A stretch of DNA of 17,602 nt, from assembly GCA_943329165.2 (NCBI GenBank), contig CALQCV020000013.1, positions 1-17,602 on the forward strand. The letters run 5' to 3'. Source of the DNA: Candidatus Nitrotoga sp. CP45. Its GTDB lineage: Bacteria > Bacteroidota > Bacteroidia > Flavobacteriales > Flavobacteriaceae. Shown here piece after piece: positions 1 through 6,733 of this stretch. A program made the translations under genes and the position numbers. The notes under the pieces are model-generated. The model was not told the DNA's origin and searched no databases. It worked only from the letters and a program-made list of their open reading frames with translations. The number at the start of each line of letters is the position of its first letter. Position 1 is the stretch's first letter.

Positions 1-606
1 ATTCGCTCCAGTTGGTTTTAGGTGTTTTACTTTTAGCGTTTCATCGGTGACCACTTTCCAATTGTAAAATTTGCAAAGCAATTCATCAACAGTGTCCCAA
101 CCCATGGCTGGTTTTAATCCACCAATTTGTTGGAAGCATTCTTTGCGATATGCCTTAAATGCGCCACGAATATGATCTTTATCGGTTAGGTTTTCTAAAA
201 TCCAATCACCATTTTTTTCTATGTAGGCAAAACCACCTACCATTCCAATTGTTGAATCGGATTGAAAATGTTTGATTATAGTTTCAAAATAATTGGTCGG
301 AAAAATCAAATCGGCATCGGATTTTACGATGAAATCATAGTTGTCATCTAAAGTTTCCAAACCTTTTTGAAATGCCTGAATTACTTTGCTTCCGGGAAGA
401 TGAATGGCTTCGGAGGTTTTATTGACTAATGAAATCCAAGGATATTTTTCGGCGAAAGCCAAAACGATATGAGCAGTTTTATCAGTAGAATTATCATTGA
501 CCACCACTATTTTTTTTGGCAAAACCGTTTGTTCCACCAACGATTGTAATGTTAGCGTAACAAAGTTTTCTTCATTATAAGTTGGAATGACAATATAGTA
601 TTTCAT
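1..606 (-). CDS. Family 2 glycosyltransferase, C-terminus cut by window edge
   Basis: The reverse strand reads open from an ATG at 606 through base 1, giving 202 residues without a stop. The N-terminus has the GT-A nucleotide-sugar fold pattern: a beta strand ending in PTYNEE (residues 8-13), VVVNDNSTD (34-42) and a metal-binding DxD-type SDAD (96-99). GWDTVDE (169-175) sits where GT2 enzymes place the acidic catalytic region. Such enzymes move a sugar from a nucleotide sugar to a glycan or lipid acceptor at the cytoplasmic face of the membrane; donor and acceptor cannot be told. No membrane segment is visible in the part present. The gene starts 31 bases after the methyltransferase-like gene and is probably cotranscribed with it, which suggests a surface-polysaccharide cluster continuing to the left. 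The family call is firm; the specific activity is unknown. Confidence 0.9.
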   Translation of the reverse strand, partial: MKYYIVIPTYNEENFVTLTLQSLVEQTVLPKKIVVVNDNSTDKTAHIVLAFAEKYPWISLVNKTSEAIHLPGSKVIQAFQKGLETLDDNYDFIVKSDADLIFPTNYFETIIKHFQSDSTIGMVGGFAYIEKNGDWILENLTDKDHIRGAFKAYRKECFQQIGGLKPAMGWDTVDELLCKFYNWKVVTDETLKVKHLKPTGAN

Positions 607-637
607 CAAGATGAAAGATTAGTCTTTTTTCTATATT

Positions 638-1162
638 CTATTTTCTCTTTTCTGCGTAAACCATATAATATCTCGGAGTGAAATATCGCAACAAAGGGCG
701 GAAACCAAATTTTTTAACCGGATGTGTAAACTTTTGACGATCAATAATTTTCCAACCTGTTTTTTCTAAAAGCCAATCCAATTGCCAATCTTCAAATTCG
801 TGGTAATGCCTATCCCATTTATCAGTTTTGCTTCTATAAGCTGAAGAAAACCATAAACGCAGTGGAATTGAAATTAATAATTTGTCGCATTTTACGTTTT
901 CCAAAACGGTGTAGGGATTTAACAAATGTTCAAAAATTTCAAAACCGGTAAAGACATCATAGCTTTCATTTTGTAATGCAGATTGGTCGTTATCCAAATC
1001 CTCGCCTTTAGTATTGATAACGGTATAACCATTTTCTTCCATGATTTTTGAAAATGGATTTGACACACCAAGATCAAAAATGGCTTCTGAAGTCTGAATG
1101 TGTTTTTGCAGAAAAGCTAATGTTAAAGTAAAGCGTTTGCTTGGATATGTTTTTTCATACAT
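638..1162 (-). CDS. Small class I SAM-dependent methyltransferase-like protein
   Basis: A 174-residue soluble protein. IFDLGVSNPFS (residues 28-38) sits where motif I of class I methyltransferases is expected, but the usual DxGxGxG glycines are mostly missing. FEIFEHLLNP (74-83) and LISIPLR (96-102) match the later strands of the Methyltransf_11/23 type, where the EHL/NP motif is typical. HYHEFE (119-124) resembles the conserved H-x-x-x-F region near the C-terminus of these enzymes. It is short for the family, so it may be a minimal or altered enzyme. It precedes a GT2 glycosyltransferase in a probable two-gene unit with its own promoter at 1182-1210, suggesting a role in modifying a glycan or its carrier. 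The fold is likely; substrate and activity are not supported by the sequence alone. Confidence 0.75.
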   Translation of the reverse strand: MYEKTYPSKRFTLTLAFLQKHIQTSEAIFDLGVSNPFSKIMEENGYTVINTKGEDLDNDQSALQNESYDVFTGFEIFEHLLNPYTVLENVKCDKLLISIPLRLWFSSAYRSKTDKWDRHYHEFEDWQLDWLLEKTGWKIIDRQKFTHPVKKFGFRPLLRYFTPRYYMVYAEKRK

Positions 1163-1181
1163 GATTGAAGAAATTGGATTG

Positions 1182-1210
1182 CAAATTTACTTTTTTCTTC
1201 CAACTTCTAA
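1182..1210 (-). promoter_or_regulatory. Bacteroidota-type promoter for the methyltransferase/glycosyltransferase unit
   Basis: On the minus strand TAAATTTG (1182-1189) matches the -7 consensus TAnnTTTG exactly, 19 bases before the ATG at 1162. No perfect TTG lies at 17-23 bases; the closest is TTA (1208-1210, spacer 18), which is the variant copy of the heptamer array upstream. The -7 element is convincing and the -33 element is weak. Confidence 0.5.
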
Positions 1211-1228
1211 CTTCCAACTTCCAACTTT
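1194..1228. repeat. Heptamer array, consensus CAACTTC
   Basis: Five consecutive 7-base units on the plus strand at 1194, 1201, 1208, 1215 and 1222. Copies 2 and 4 are CAACTTC; the others differ from it by one or two bases. All are in one orientation. The array fills the gap between the ketoacyl synthase stop (1230) and the promoter -7 box of the methyltransferase gene. Confidence 0.85.
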
Positions 1229-1229
1229 T

Positions 1230-2288
1230 TTACATTTTATAGACGATAGCATTCACATTCATTCCGGCACCAACCGATGCAAAAAGGATAACATCCCCTT
1301 TTTTAATCGAATGATTTCCAAGTTCTCCTTTTACCAATAAATCATATAGCGTTGGAACGGTTGCCACACTAGAGTTTCCTAATTTATGAATGCTCATCGG
1401 CATAACCTCGTCAGGTGGTGTTTGATTGTGAAGTTTATAGAATCTTTGAATAATAGCTTGATCCATTTTTTCATTAGCTTGATGGATGAGAATTTTTTTA
1501 ATATCTCTAATATCGATGCCGCTATTCTCTAGACATTCTTTCATGGCTTTTGGGACTTGACTTAAAGCAAATTCGTAAATTTTACGTCCGTGCATTTTGA
1601 TATAACGCACATCTGGATCATGCGTTTTATTAAATGAATTCCCAAAAAATAAATAATAGGCTTCATCGTAAGTGAAGGTTGCTGATTCGTGAGCAAGGAT
1701 TCCACCTTCTTCATCAGTGGCTTCAATGACAGTGGCGCCTGCTCCGTCAGAATAAATCATAGAATCTCTATCATGCAAGTCAACTACGCGGGAAAGTGTT
1801 TCCGCTCCAATAACCAGACATTTTTTTGCCATTCCGGCTTTTATAAAAGCTTGTGCTTGAACAACACCTTCAACCCAACCCGGACATCCAAAAAGCATAT
1901 CATAACAAACGCATTTCGGGTTTTTGATACGCAAATCAAATTTCACTCTAGTTGCCAAACTAGGTAATAAGTCGGTTTGGATAGCTCCTTTTTTTACATT
2001 TCCAAAGTTGTGGGCAAAGATGATATAATCCAATGTTTCAGGGTCAATTTTTGAATCTTCAATGGCTCTTTTTGCAGCAATAAAAGCAATGTCAGAAGTT
2101 TGCAAATCATCAGTAACATAGCGACGTTCTTGAATACCTGTTATTTCTAGAAATTTTTCGGCAACAATATCATTCGCATGCGGAAAAAGTGTTCCGTCAT
2201 CATTCAAAAAAACGTGTTCAGCAAAATCTTTATTGGATACTATTTCAGTCGGAATATAACTTCCAGAACCGGTTATTTTTATATTCAT
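1230..2288 (-). CDS. 3-oxoacyl-ACP synthase III (KAS III) family protein
   Basis: A 352-residue thiolase-fold condensing enzyme. The Cys-His-Asn triad of FabH-type synthases is intact: Cys135 in LFGCPGW, His269 in LIHQAN and Asn305 in KLGNSSVAT. The C-terminal glycine motif is present as SVGAGM (338-343). KAS III enzymes condense an acyl-CoA or acyl-thioester starter with malonyl-ACP, in the cytoplasm. It is about 30 residues longer than typical FabH. Housekeeping fabH usually sits with plsX and rpmF, and neither is here, so this is more likely a paralogue with another starter or product (FabH-like, OleA-like or polyketide/aryl-lipid type). It follows the globin gene by 115 bases. No convincing promoter was found; TAATTTCG at 2308-2315 on the minus strand is one base off consensus. 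Family certain, substrate unknown. Confidence 0.9.
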   Translation of the reverse strand: MNIKITGSGSYIPTEIVSNKDFAEHVFLNDDGTLFPHANDIVAEKFLEITGIQERRYVTDDLQTSDIAFIAAKRAIEDSKIDPETLDYIIFAHNFGNVKKGAIQTDLLPSLATRVKFDLRIKNPKCVCYDMLFGCPGWVEGVVQAQAFIKAGMAKKCLVIGAETLSRVVDLHDRDSMIYSDGAGATVIEATDEEGGILAHESATFTYDEAYYLFFGNSFNKTHDPDVRYIKMHGRKIYEFALSQVPKAMKECLENSGIDIRDIKKILIHQANEKMDQAIIQRFYKLHNQTPPDEVMPMSIHKLGNSSVATVPTLYDLLVKGELGNHSIKKGDVILFASVGAGMNVNAIVYKM

Positions 2289-2403
2289 AATCTTAAATAT
2301 TTCATTGCGAAATTATAAATAAAAGCCATTGAATGTTATAAAATATAAATAATCAGGATTTAATTATGAATATTTTTAATATTGATTACTAAAATTGAGA
2401 AAA

Positions 2404-2802
2404 TCACATCATTTTGCCTTTTTCTTGCGCTATTTTTATCTGCATCATGGTGCCAATATTTACAGCTTGTGTTTTTATTTGTTCTGCTTTTTCACCCTTG
2501 AAGTTCTCATCAACAGTAGAAAAAAAATGGTCAAGCCAAATTTTAAACAGCTCAGGTGAAAGGTATTCTTTAGCATTTATATCCAAATGTATTTGGGTCA
2601 AATTCTTTACATAACCACCAGTTCCAAGAATTGCTTGTGACCAAAACGTAACCAAAACAGGTAGATGTTCTTCGATTTTTATTTTAACTACATCGGTAAA
2701 AATATAGCTGATGGAATCGTCAGCCAAAAGTTTTTTGTAGAACTCATCAACTAGTACATAAAGGTCTTGTTGGGTTTGAATGTCATTCATCTTTTTAGTC
2801 AT
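2404..2802 (-). CDS. Group III truncated haemoglobin
   Basis: A 132-residue small alpha-helical protein of the two-over-two globin fold. Features typical of group III: the helix-B phenylalanine/tyrosine pattern in DEFYKKLLADD (19-29), EEHLPVLVTFWSQAILG (44-60) with the conserved Trp54, and IHLDI (71-75) whose His72 aligns with the proximal haem ligand. The C-terminal helix F..W..FF..V...F.GE.AE (86-107) is also typical. These proteins bind haem and oxygen or nitric oxide; in Campylobacter a homologue affects respiration and nitrosative stress. The start is ambiguous: ATG at 2802 or at 2790 (residue 5), with no ribosome-binding sequence to decide. It lies 80 bases after gcvP, with a head-to-head repeat array between. 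The family call is strong; the physiological role is inferred. Confidence 0.88.
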   Translation of the reverse strand: MTKKMNDIQTQQDLYVLVDEFYKKLLADDSISYIFTDVVKIKIEEHLPVLVTFWSQAILGTGGYVKNLTQIHLDINAKEYLSPELFKIWLDHFFSTVDENFKGEKAEQIKTQAVNIGTMMQIKIAQEKGKMM

Positions 2803-2813
2803 CAGATCATAAA

Positions 2814-2879
2814 GTCAAAAGTCGAATGTCAAGTGCTTTAGACTTTATGACATTCGACTCTAAGACGTTACGACTTTTA
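2814..2879. repeat. Head-to-head word array (GTC words then GAC words) with a 12-bp hairpin
   Basis: On the plus strand GTC starts words at 2814, 2821 and 2828 (7-base period), followed by GAC words at 2841, 2849, 2856, 2864 and 2872 (7-8-base period). AGTCGAATGTCA (2820-2831) is perfectly complementary to TGACATTCGACT (2848-2859) with a 16-base loop. A second overlapping pair is CATAAAGTC/GACTTTATG. The array fills the gap between gcvP and the globin gene. No long T-run follows on the minus strand, so it is a poor classical terminator. Confidence 0.85.
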
Positions 2880-2882
2880 ATT

Positions 2883-5726
2883 TTACATATACGCTTCAAT
2901 TGGCGCACAAGAACAAACTAAGTTTCTGTCGCCATAGGCATCATCAACACGACGAACGCTTGGCCAAAATTTAGTATCGTGAATATAATCCAACGGATAA
3001 GCCGCTTGTTCACGGGTGTATGGATACACCCAAGTATCAGCAGTTAGCATAGCCAAAGTGTGTGGTGCATTTTTCAAAACGTTATTAGCATTGTCAGCAG
3101 AAGCCGTATCAATTTCTTTTCTGATAGCAATCATGGCATCACAAAAACGATCTAATTCGGCTAAATCTTCAGATTCTGTTGGTTCAATCATTAAAGTTCC
3201 GGCAACCGGGAAAGAGACCGTTGGTGCATGGAAACCATAATCTATCAAACGTTTTGCGATATCAGTGACTTCAATTCCGTTTTGTTTAAATGATCGACAA
3301 TCCAAAATCATTTCGTGCGCAGCACGTCCCATTTCTCCAGAATATAAAACCGGATAATGTTCTTCTAAACGAGCTTTCATATAATTAGCATTCAGAATGG
3401 CATGTTCGGTTGAACTTTTCAAACCTTCTGCGCCAAGCATTGTGATATAACCGTACGATATCAAACAAACCAGAGCCGAACCATAAGGCGCGGCAGAAAT
3501 GGCTGTGATAGCTTGGTCTCCACCAACTTTAATTACAGGATTTGTTGGAAGGAAAGGGACCAGTTTTTCGTTGACACAAATTGGTCCAACTCCAGGTCCA
3601 CCACCACCATGAGGAATAGCGAAAGTTTTGTGTAAGTTTAAGTGACATACATCAGCTCCAATTGTTGCCGGATTTGTTAATCCAACTTGCGCATTCATAT
3701 TGGCACCATCCATATACACCAAACCGCCATTGTCATGGATGATTTTGGTGATTTCACAAATAGCACTTTCAAAGACGCCGTGCGTTGATGGGTAAGTTAC
3801 CATCAGTGCTGAAAGATTAGCTGCGTGTTCAATTGCTTTGGCTCTTAAATCTTCCACATCAATATTTCCGTTTTCCATGGTTTTGGTCACAATAATGTGC
3901 ATTCCTGCCATTGCTGCCGAAGCCGGATTGGTTCCGTGTGCCGAAGATGGAATCAAGCACACATTTCTGTGATTGTCGCCACGTGATAAATGATACGCAC
4001 GGATCGTCATTAAGCCAGCATATTCGCCTTGTGCGCCGGAATTTGGTTGCAAAGTAGTTCCGGCAAAACCAGTAACTATGTTTAATTGTTGTTCTAATTT
4101 TTTAAGCATTGTGATATAACCTTCTGCTTGCTCAATCGGAGCAAAAGGATGGATGCTGTTCCAGTTTGCCATTGATAATGGTAGCATTTCGGCAGCGGCA
4201 TTTAGTTTCATCGTACAAGAACCTAACGAAATCATCGAGTGATTTAGCGATAAATCTTTGCGTTCTAATTTTTTGATATAACGCATCAACTGGGATTCCG
4301 AATGGTGGTTATTGAATACATCGTGCATCAAGAAAGCTGATTTCCTTTCCAAACCGGAAACAAAATTATCAGAGGTTGATAAGTTAGCAATGCTTACTTT
4401 ATCTTTTCCGGCAGCTTCTGCAAAAATCGCAATGATTTGATTGATGTCAGCAATCGAAGTCGTTTCGTTTAATGAGATTGAAATCGTATCGGCATCAACA
4501 TAATAGAAATTCACTTCGTTTTTCTCTGCAATCGCTTTTACTTTTTGTGCATCAGCTTTCACTGAAAGGGTATCAAAGAACGCTGAATTTGTTTGGTAAA
4601 CGCCTATTTTATTCAAAGCATCTGCCAATGTAACTGCTGATGAATGTACTTTGTTAGCAATATATTGCAATCCTTTTGGCCCGTGATAAACGGCGTACAT
4701 TCCGGCCATAACGGCTAATAAAACTTGGGCAGTACAGATGTTAGAAGTTGCTTTTTCACGTTTGATGTGTTGTTCGCGAGTTCCTAAAGCCATACGCAAA
4801 GCACGTTTTCCGTTAGTATCGATAGATACTCCGATGATTCTTCCCGGCATAGAACGTTTGTACTCTTGTTTAGTAGCGAAGAATGCAGCGTGAGGACCAC
4901 CATAACCCATTGGGATACCGAAACGTTGGGTGGTTCCAACAACTACCGTAGCTCCCATTTCTCCTGGAGATGTCAACTTCGTCAACGATAAAATATCGGC
5001 AGCAACAGCAACTTTAATTTCGTTTTCATTTGCTTTAGCGATAAATGCGCTGTAATCATTTACCTGGCCATATTTGCCCGGATATTGAAGAATTGCTCCG
5101 AAGAATTCAGTAGAGAAATCAAAAGTTTCGTGATTTCCAATTACTAATTCGACACCAATAGGAGTAGAACGTGTATGCAAAACGGATATTGTTTGCGGTA
5201 ATACTTCTTCTGAAACGAAGAATTTATTCACATTGTTTTTCTTTTGGTCGCGAGATCGGACGTCAAACAATAACGCCATGGCTTCAGCAGCAGCAGTACT
5301 TTCATCTAATAAAGAAGCATTCGCGATTTCCATTCCGGTCAACTCGATAACTGTAGTTTGGAAATTCAAAATGGCTTCCAATCTTCCTTGTGCAATTTCG
5401 GCTTGGTATGGCGTATATGCAGTGTACCAACCCGGATTTTCAAAAATATTTCGTTGAATTACAGCGGGAATAATTGTTGGGTGATACCCCAAACCGATAT
5501 ACGATTTGAATACTTTATTTTTTTTACCTAATTCTTGAATGTGATTTAAATATTCATATTCTGTCATTGGCGAATCCAAATTCAACTTATTTTTCAAACG
5601 AATATCTTTCGGAATCGTTTCGTAAATCAGTTGGTCAAAGTTTTCAACACCTATGGTTTTGAACATGTGGTTTAGGTCGCTATCACGCGGACCTATGTGG
5701 CGTAGTGCAAATGCATCTGTTCTCAT
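2883..5726 (-). CDS. gcvP: Glycine dehydrogenase (decarboxylating), P-protein of the glycine cleavage system
   Basis: PLP-dependent enzyme that decarboxylates glycine and loads the aminomethyl group on lipoyl-H-protein, yielding one-carbon units via tetrahydrofolate. It is a full-length fused type: an N-terminal half starting [14 protein letters not shown] and a C-terminal catalytic half. The Schiff-base lysine is Lys700 in [18 protein letters not shown] (about 695-712), next to the glycine-rich loop; GSCTMKLN and [10 protein letters not shown] are also typical. The frame extends upstream to a TTG at 5777, but that TTG is the end of a -7 promoter box, and flavobacterial homologues begin at the [14 protein letters not shown] segment. 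I therefore place the start at ATG 5726, giving 947 residues, the usual length. gcvT and gcvH are not in the window. No glycine riboswitch was seen in the leader. Confidence 0.97.
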   Translation of the reverse strand: MRTDAFALRHIGPRDSDLNHMFKTIGVENFDQLIYETIPKDIRLKNKLNLDSPMTEYEYLNHIQELGKKNKVFKSYIGLGYHPTIIPAVIQRNIFENPGWYTAYTPYQAEIAQGRLEAILNFQTTVIELTGMEIANASLLDESTAAAEAMALLFDVRSRDQKKNNVNKFFVSEEVLPQTISVLHTRSTPIGVELVIGNHETFDFSTEFFGAILQYPGKYGQVNDYSAFIAKANENEIKVAVAADILSLTKLTSPGEMGATVVVGTTQRFGIPMGYGGPHAAFFATKQEYKRSMPGRIIGVSIDTNGKRALRMALGTREQHIKREKATSNICTAQVLLAVMAGMYAVYHGPKGLQYIANKVHSSAVTLADALNKIGVYQTNSAFFDTLSVKADAQKVKAIAEKNEVNFYYVDADTISISLNETTSIADINQIIAIFAEAAGKDKVSIANLSTSDNFVSGLERKSAFLMHDVFNNHHSESQLMRYIKKLERKDLSLNHSMISLGSCTMKLNAAAEMLPLSMANWNSIHPFAPIEQAEGYITMLKKLEQQLNIVTGFAGTTLQPNSGAQGEYAGLMTIRAYHLSRGDNHRNVCLIPSSAHGTNPASAAMAGMHIIVTKTMENGNIDVEDLRAKAIEHAANLSALMVTYPSTHGVFESAICEITKIIHDNGGLVYMDGANMNAQVGLTNPATIGADVCHLNLHKTFAIPHGGGGPGVGPICVNEKLVPFLPTNPVIKVGGDQAITAISAAPYGSALVCLISYGYITMLGAEGLKSSTEHAILNANYMKARLEEHYPVLYSGEMGRAAHEMILDCRSFKQNGIEVTDIAKRLIDYGFHAPTVSFPVAGTLMIEPTESEDLAELDRFCDAMIAIRKEIDTASADNANNVLKNAPHTLAMLTADTWVYPYTREQAAYPLDYIHDTKFWPSVRRVDDAYGDRNLVCSCAPIEAYM

Positions 5727-5774
5727 TAAATTGTAAATTCTAAGGGTTTTAGTCGTGCATGTTTTTAACGCCAA

Positions 5775-5782
5775 CAAAAGTA
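5775..5782 (-). promoter_or_regulatory. -7 promoter element of gcvP
   Basis: TACTTTTG on the minus strand matches TAnnTTTG exactly and would give a leader of roughly 40 bases before the ATG at 5726. No TTG is found at the normal -33 distance. The element overlaps the more upstream TTG codon, which argues against that codon as the gcvP start. Confidence 0.5.
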
Positions 5783-5868
5783 AATATTAATGTTTTAATT
5801 GTATGCTAAACAAAGTGTAATGTTTTGATAATTTTTCAACCAAAAGACGTGCTTATTAACAGTTTCAT

Positions 5869-5876
5869 TACTTTTG
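5869..5876 (+). promoter_or_regulatory. Possible -7 element just before the UbiA-like gene
   Basis: TACTTTTG matches the -7 consensus exactly and lies only three bases before the ATG at 5880. If used, transcription would begin at or near the start codon. With the gcvP box it forms a perfect 9-bp inverted repeat (CAAAAGTAA 5775-5783, TTACTTTTG 5868-5876). There is no -33 TTG, so it could be chance. Confidence 0.35.
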
Positions 5877-5879
5877 AAA

Positions 5880-6653
5880 ATGAGTTTTTTAAAGCAACTT
5901 TTCGATTTTTACATTAAATCTTCACTACACGTTGGTCTTGCGGTTTTGAGTTTGGTTTATGTTACTGCTTTTTCTGATGATTTGTATAAAGATATCGTGT
6001 ATCCAAGTTGTGTTTTTTTTGGAACTGTCCTTGGGTATAATTTTTTAAAATATTTTTATGTTTTCTGGAGTGGAAATTTTAATTCTAAAAAACATTACTG
6101 GATTTTGACAGTTAGTATTTTGGCTGCAATTGGTTTTGTTTTTTTCTTTTTGTGGTTAAAAAGAAGTGTTCAAATTAACATTATAATTTCAGGAATAGCT
6201 GTTTTGGTTTATCCATTATTGCGGAAATATGGTTGGGTGAAATTATTTTTAGTGAGCATTGTTGTCACCTACGTATCCGTGTATATTCCTTTTCAAACTG
6301 TCAAATGGTTGCCTTTTGATTTTTATGTGAGCTTGACACAACGTTTTTTTATTCTTACTAGTTTACTTATTCCATTTGAAATTTTAGATAGTAAAACCGA
6401 TTTGGAAACTATGAATACGCTACCACAATTTTTTGGTATTAATCGGACTAAAATTTTTGGAATAGCATTGGTAATTCCGTTTATGGTTTTAGAATTTTTC
6501 AAGTCAAATTCAAGTTATATTGTTATTGTTATTGCCATTATAACTGTACTTTTTATTCGATTTACTACATTAAAACGAAATCAATATTATACTTCTTTTT
6601 GGGTGGAAAGCATTCCGATTTTGTGGTGGGTTTTGTTGATGGTATTCCAATAA
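5880..6653 (+). CDS. UbiA-superfamily-like multipass membrane protein, first Asp motif missing
   Basis: A 257-residue, very hydrophobic protein with about eight or nine predicted membrane spans (about 15-31, 41-63, 74-94, 98-113, 120-137, 151-167, 191-207, 211-227, 243-257), the topology of UbiA prenyltransferases. FEILDSKTDLETMNTLPQFFG (166-186) closely resembles the second UbiA motif (DxxxD, then TLP...G), with Asp170 and Asp174. The first motif, normally NDxxDxxxD in span 2, appears as Asn54 followed by Phe55, Tyr58 and Phe62 where aspartates are expected. UbiA enzymes need both motifs to bind Mg-prenyl diphosphate, so activity is doubtful. An upstream in-frame TTG (5874) is part of a promoter-like box; ATG 5880 is preferred. 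It is divergent from gcvP and stands alone. Superfamily membership is an inference from one motif plus topology. Confidence 0.6.
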   Translation: MSFLKQLFDFYIKSSLHVGLAVLSLVYVTAFSDDLYKDIVYPSCVFFGTVLGYNFLKYFYVFWSGNFNSKKHYWILTVSILAAIGFVFFFLWLKRSVQINIIISGIAVLVYPLLRKYGWVKLFLVSIVVTYVSVYIPFQTVKWLPFDFYVSLTQRFFILTSLLIPFEILDSKTDLETMNTLPQFFGINRTKIFGIALVIPFMVLEFFKSNSSYIVIVIAIITVLFIRFTTLKRNQYYTSFWVESIPILWWVLLMVFQ

Positions 6654-6654
6654 A

Positions 6655-6685
6655 AAACCGTCTCGTTAAATTAACGAAACGGTTT
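6655..6685. terminator. Bidirectional intrinsic terminator between convergent genes
   Basis: AAACCGT (6655-6661) pairs with ACGGTTT (6679-6685), then a C/A mismatch, then TCGTTAA (6663-6669) with TTAACGA (6671-6677). On the minus strand the stem is followed by a T-run, favouring termination of the M3 peptidase transcript. On the plus strand only a short TTT ends the stem. The hairpin begins directly after the stop of the UbiA-like gene. Confidence 0.85.
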
Positions 6686-6690
6686 CCCTA

Positions 6691-6733
6691 TCTAAAATAT
6701 CTACTTTGTCTAACAATCTAAGAAGTCTAAATC
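6691..6733. repeat. Nonamer-like array of TCTAA words reaching into the peptidase stop codon
   Basis: TCTA words start at 6691, 6700, 6709, 6717 and 6726, so the spacing is 9, 9, 8 and 9 bases. All are in one orientation on the plus strand. The last copy includes the TAG stop codon of the M3 peptidase (6727-6729 on the minus strand). The 10-mer AACAATCTAA (6712-6721) recurs on the coding strand of the array inside purK. Confidence 0.8.

Noticed and set aside
1098..1340. Open frames opposite or overlapping the real genes, such as this one and those inside gcvP, purE and the M3 peptidase gene
   Set aside because: They are antisense or out-of-frame shadows of well-recognised genes, with no family resemblance.
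2308..2315. TAATTTCG as a promoter -7 element for the KAS III gene
   Set aside because: One mismatch at a key position and no TTG at the required distance; the gap 2289-2403 otherwise shows only AT-rich sequence.
5727..5777. Upstream extension of gcvP to a TTG codon adding 17 residues
   Set aside because: The TTG is part of the -7 box TACTTTTG, the extra residues do not resemble the GcvP N-terminus, and the ATG at 5726 begins the conserved [14 protein letters not shown] segment.
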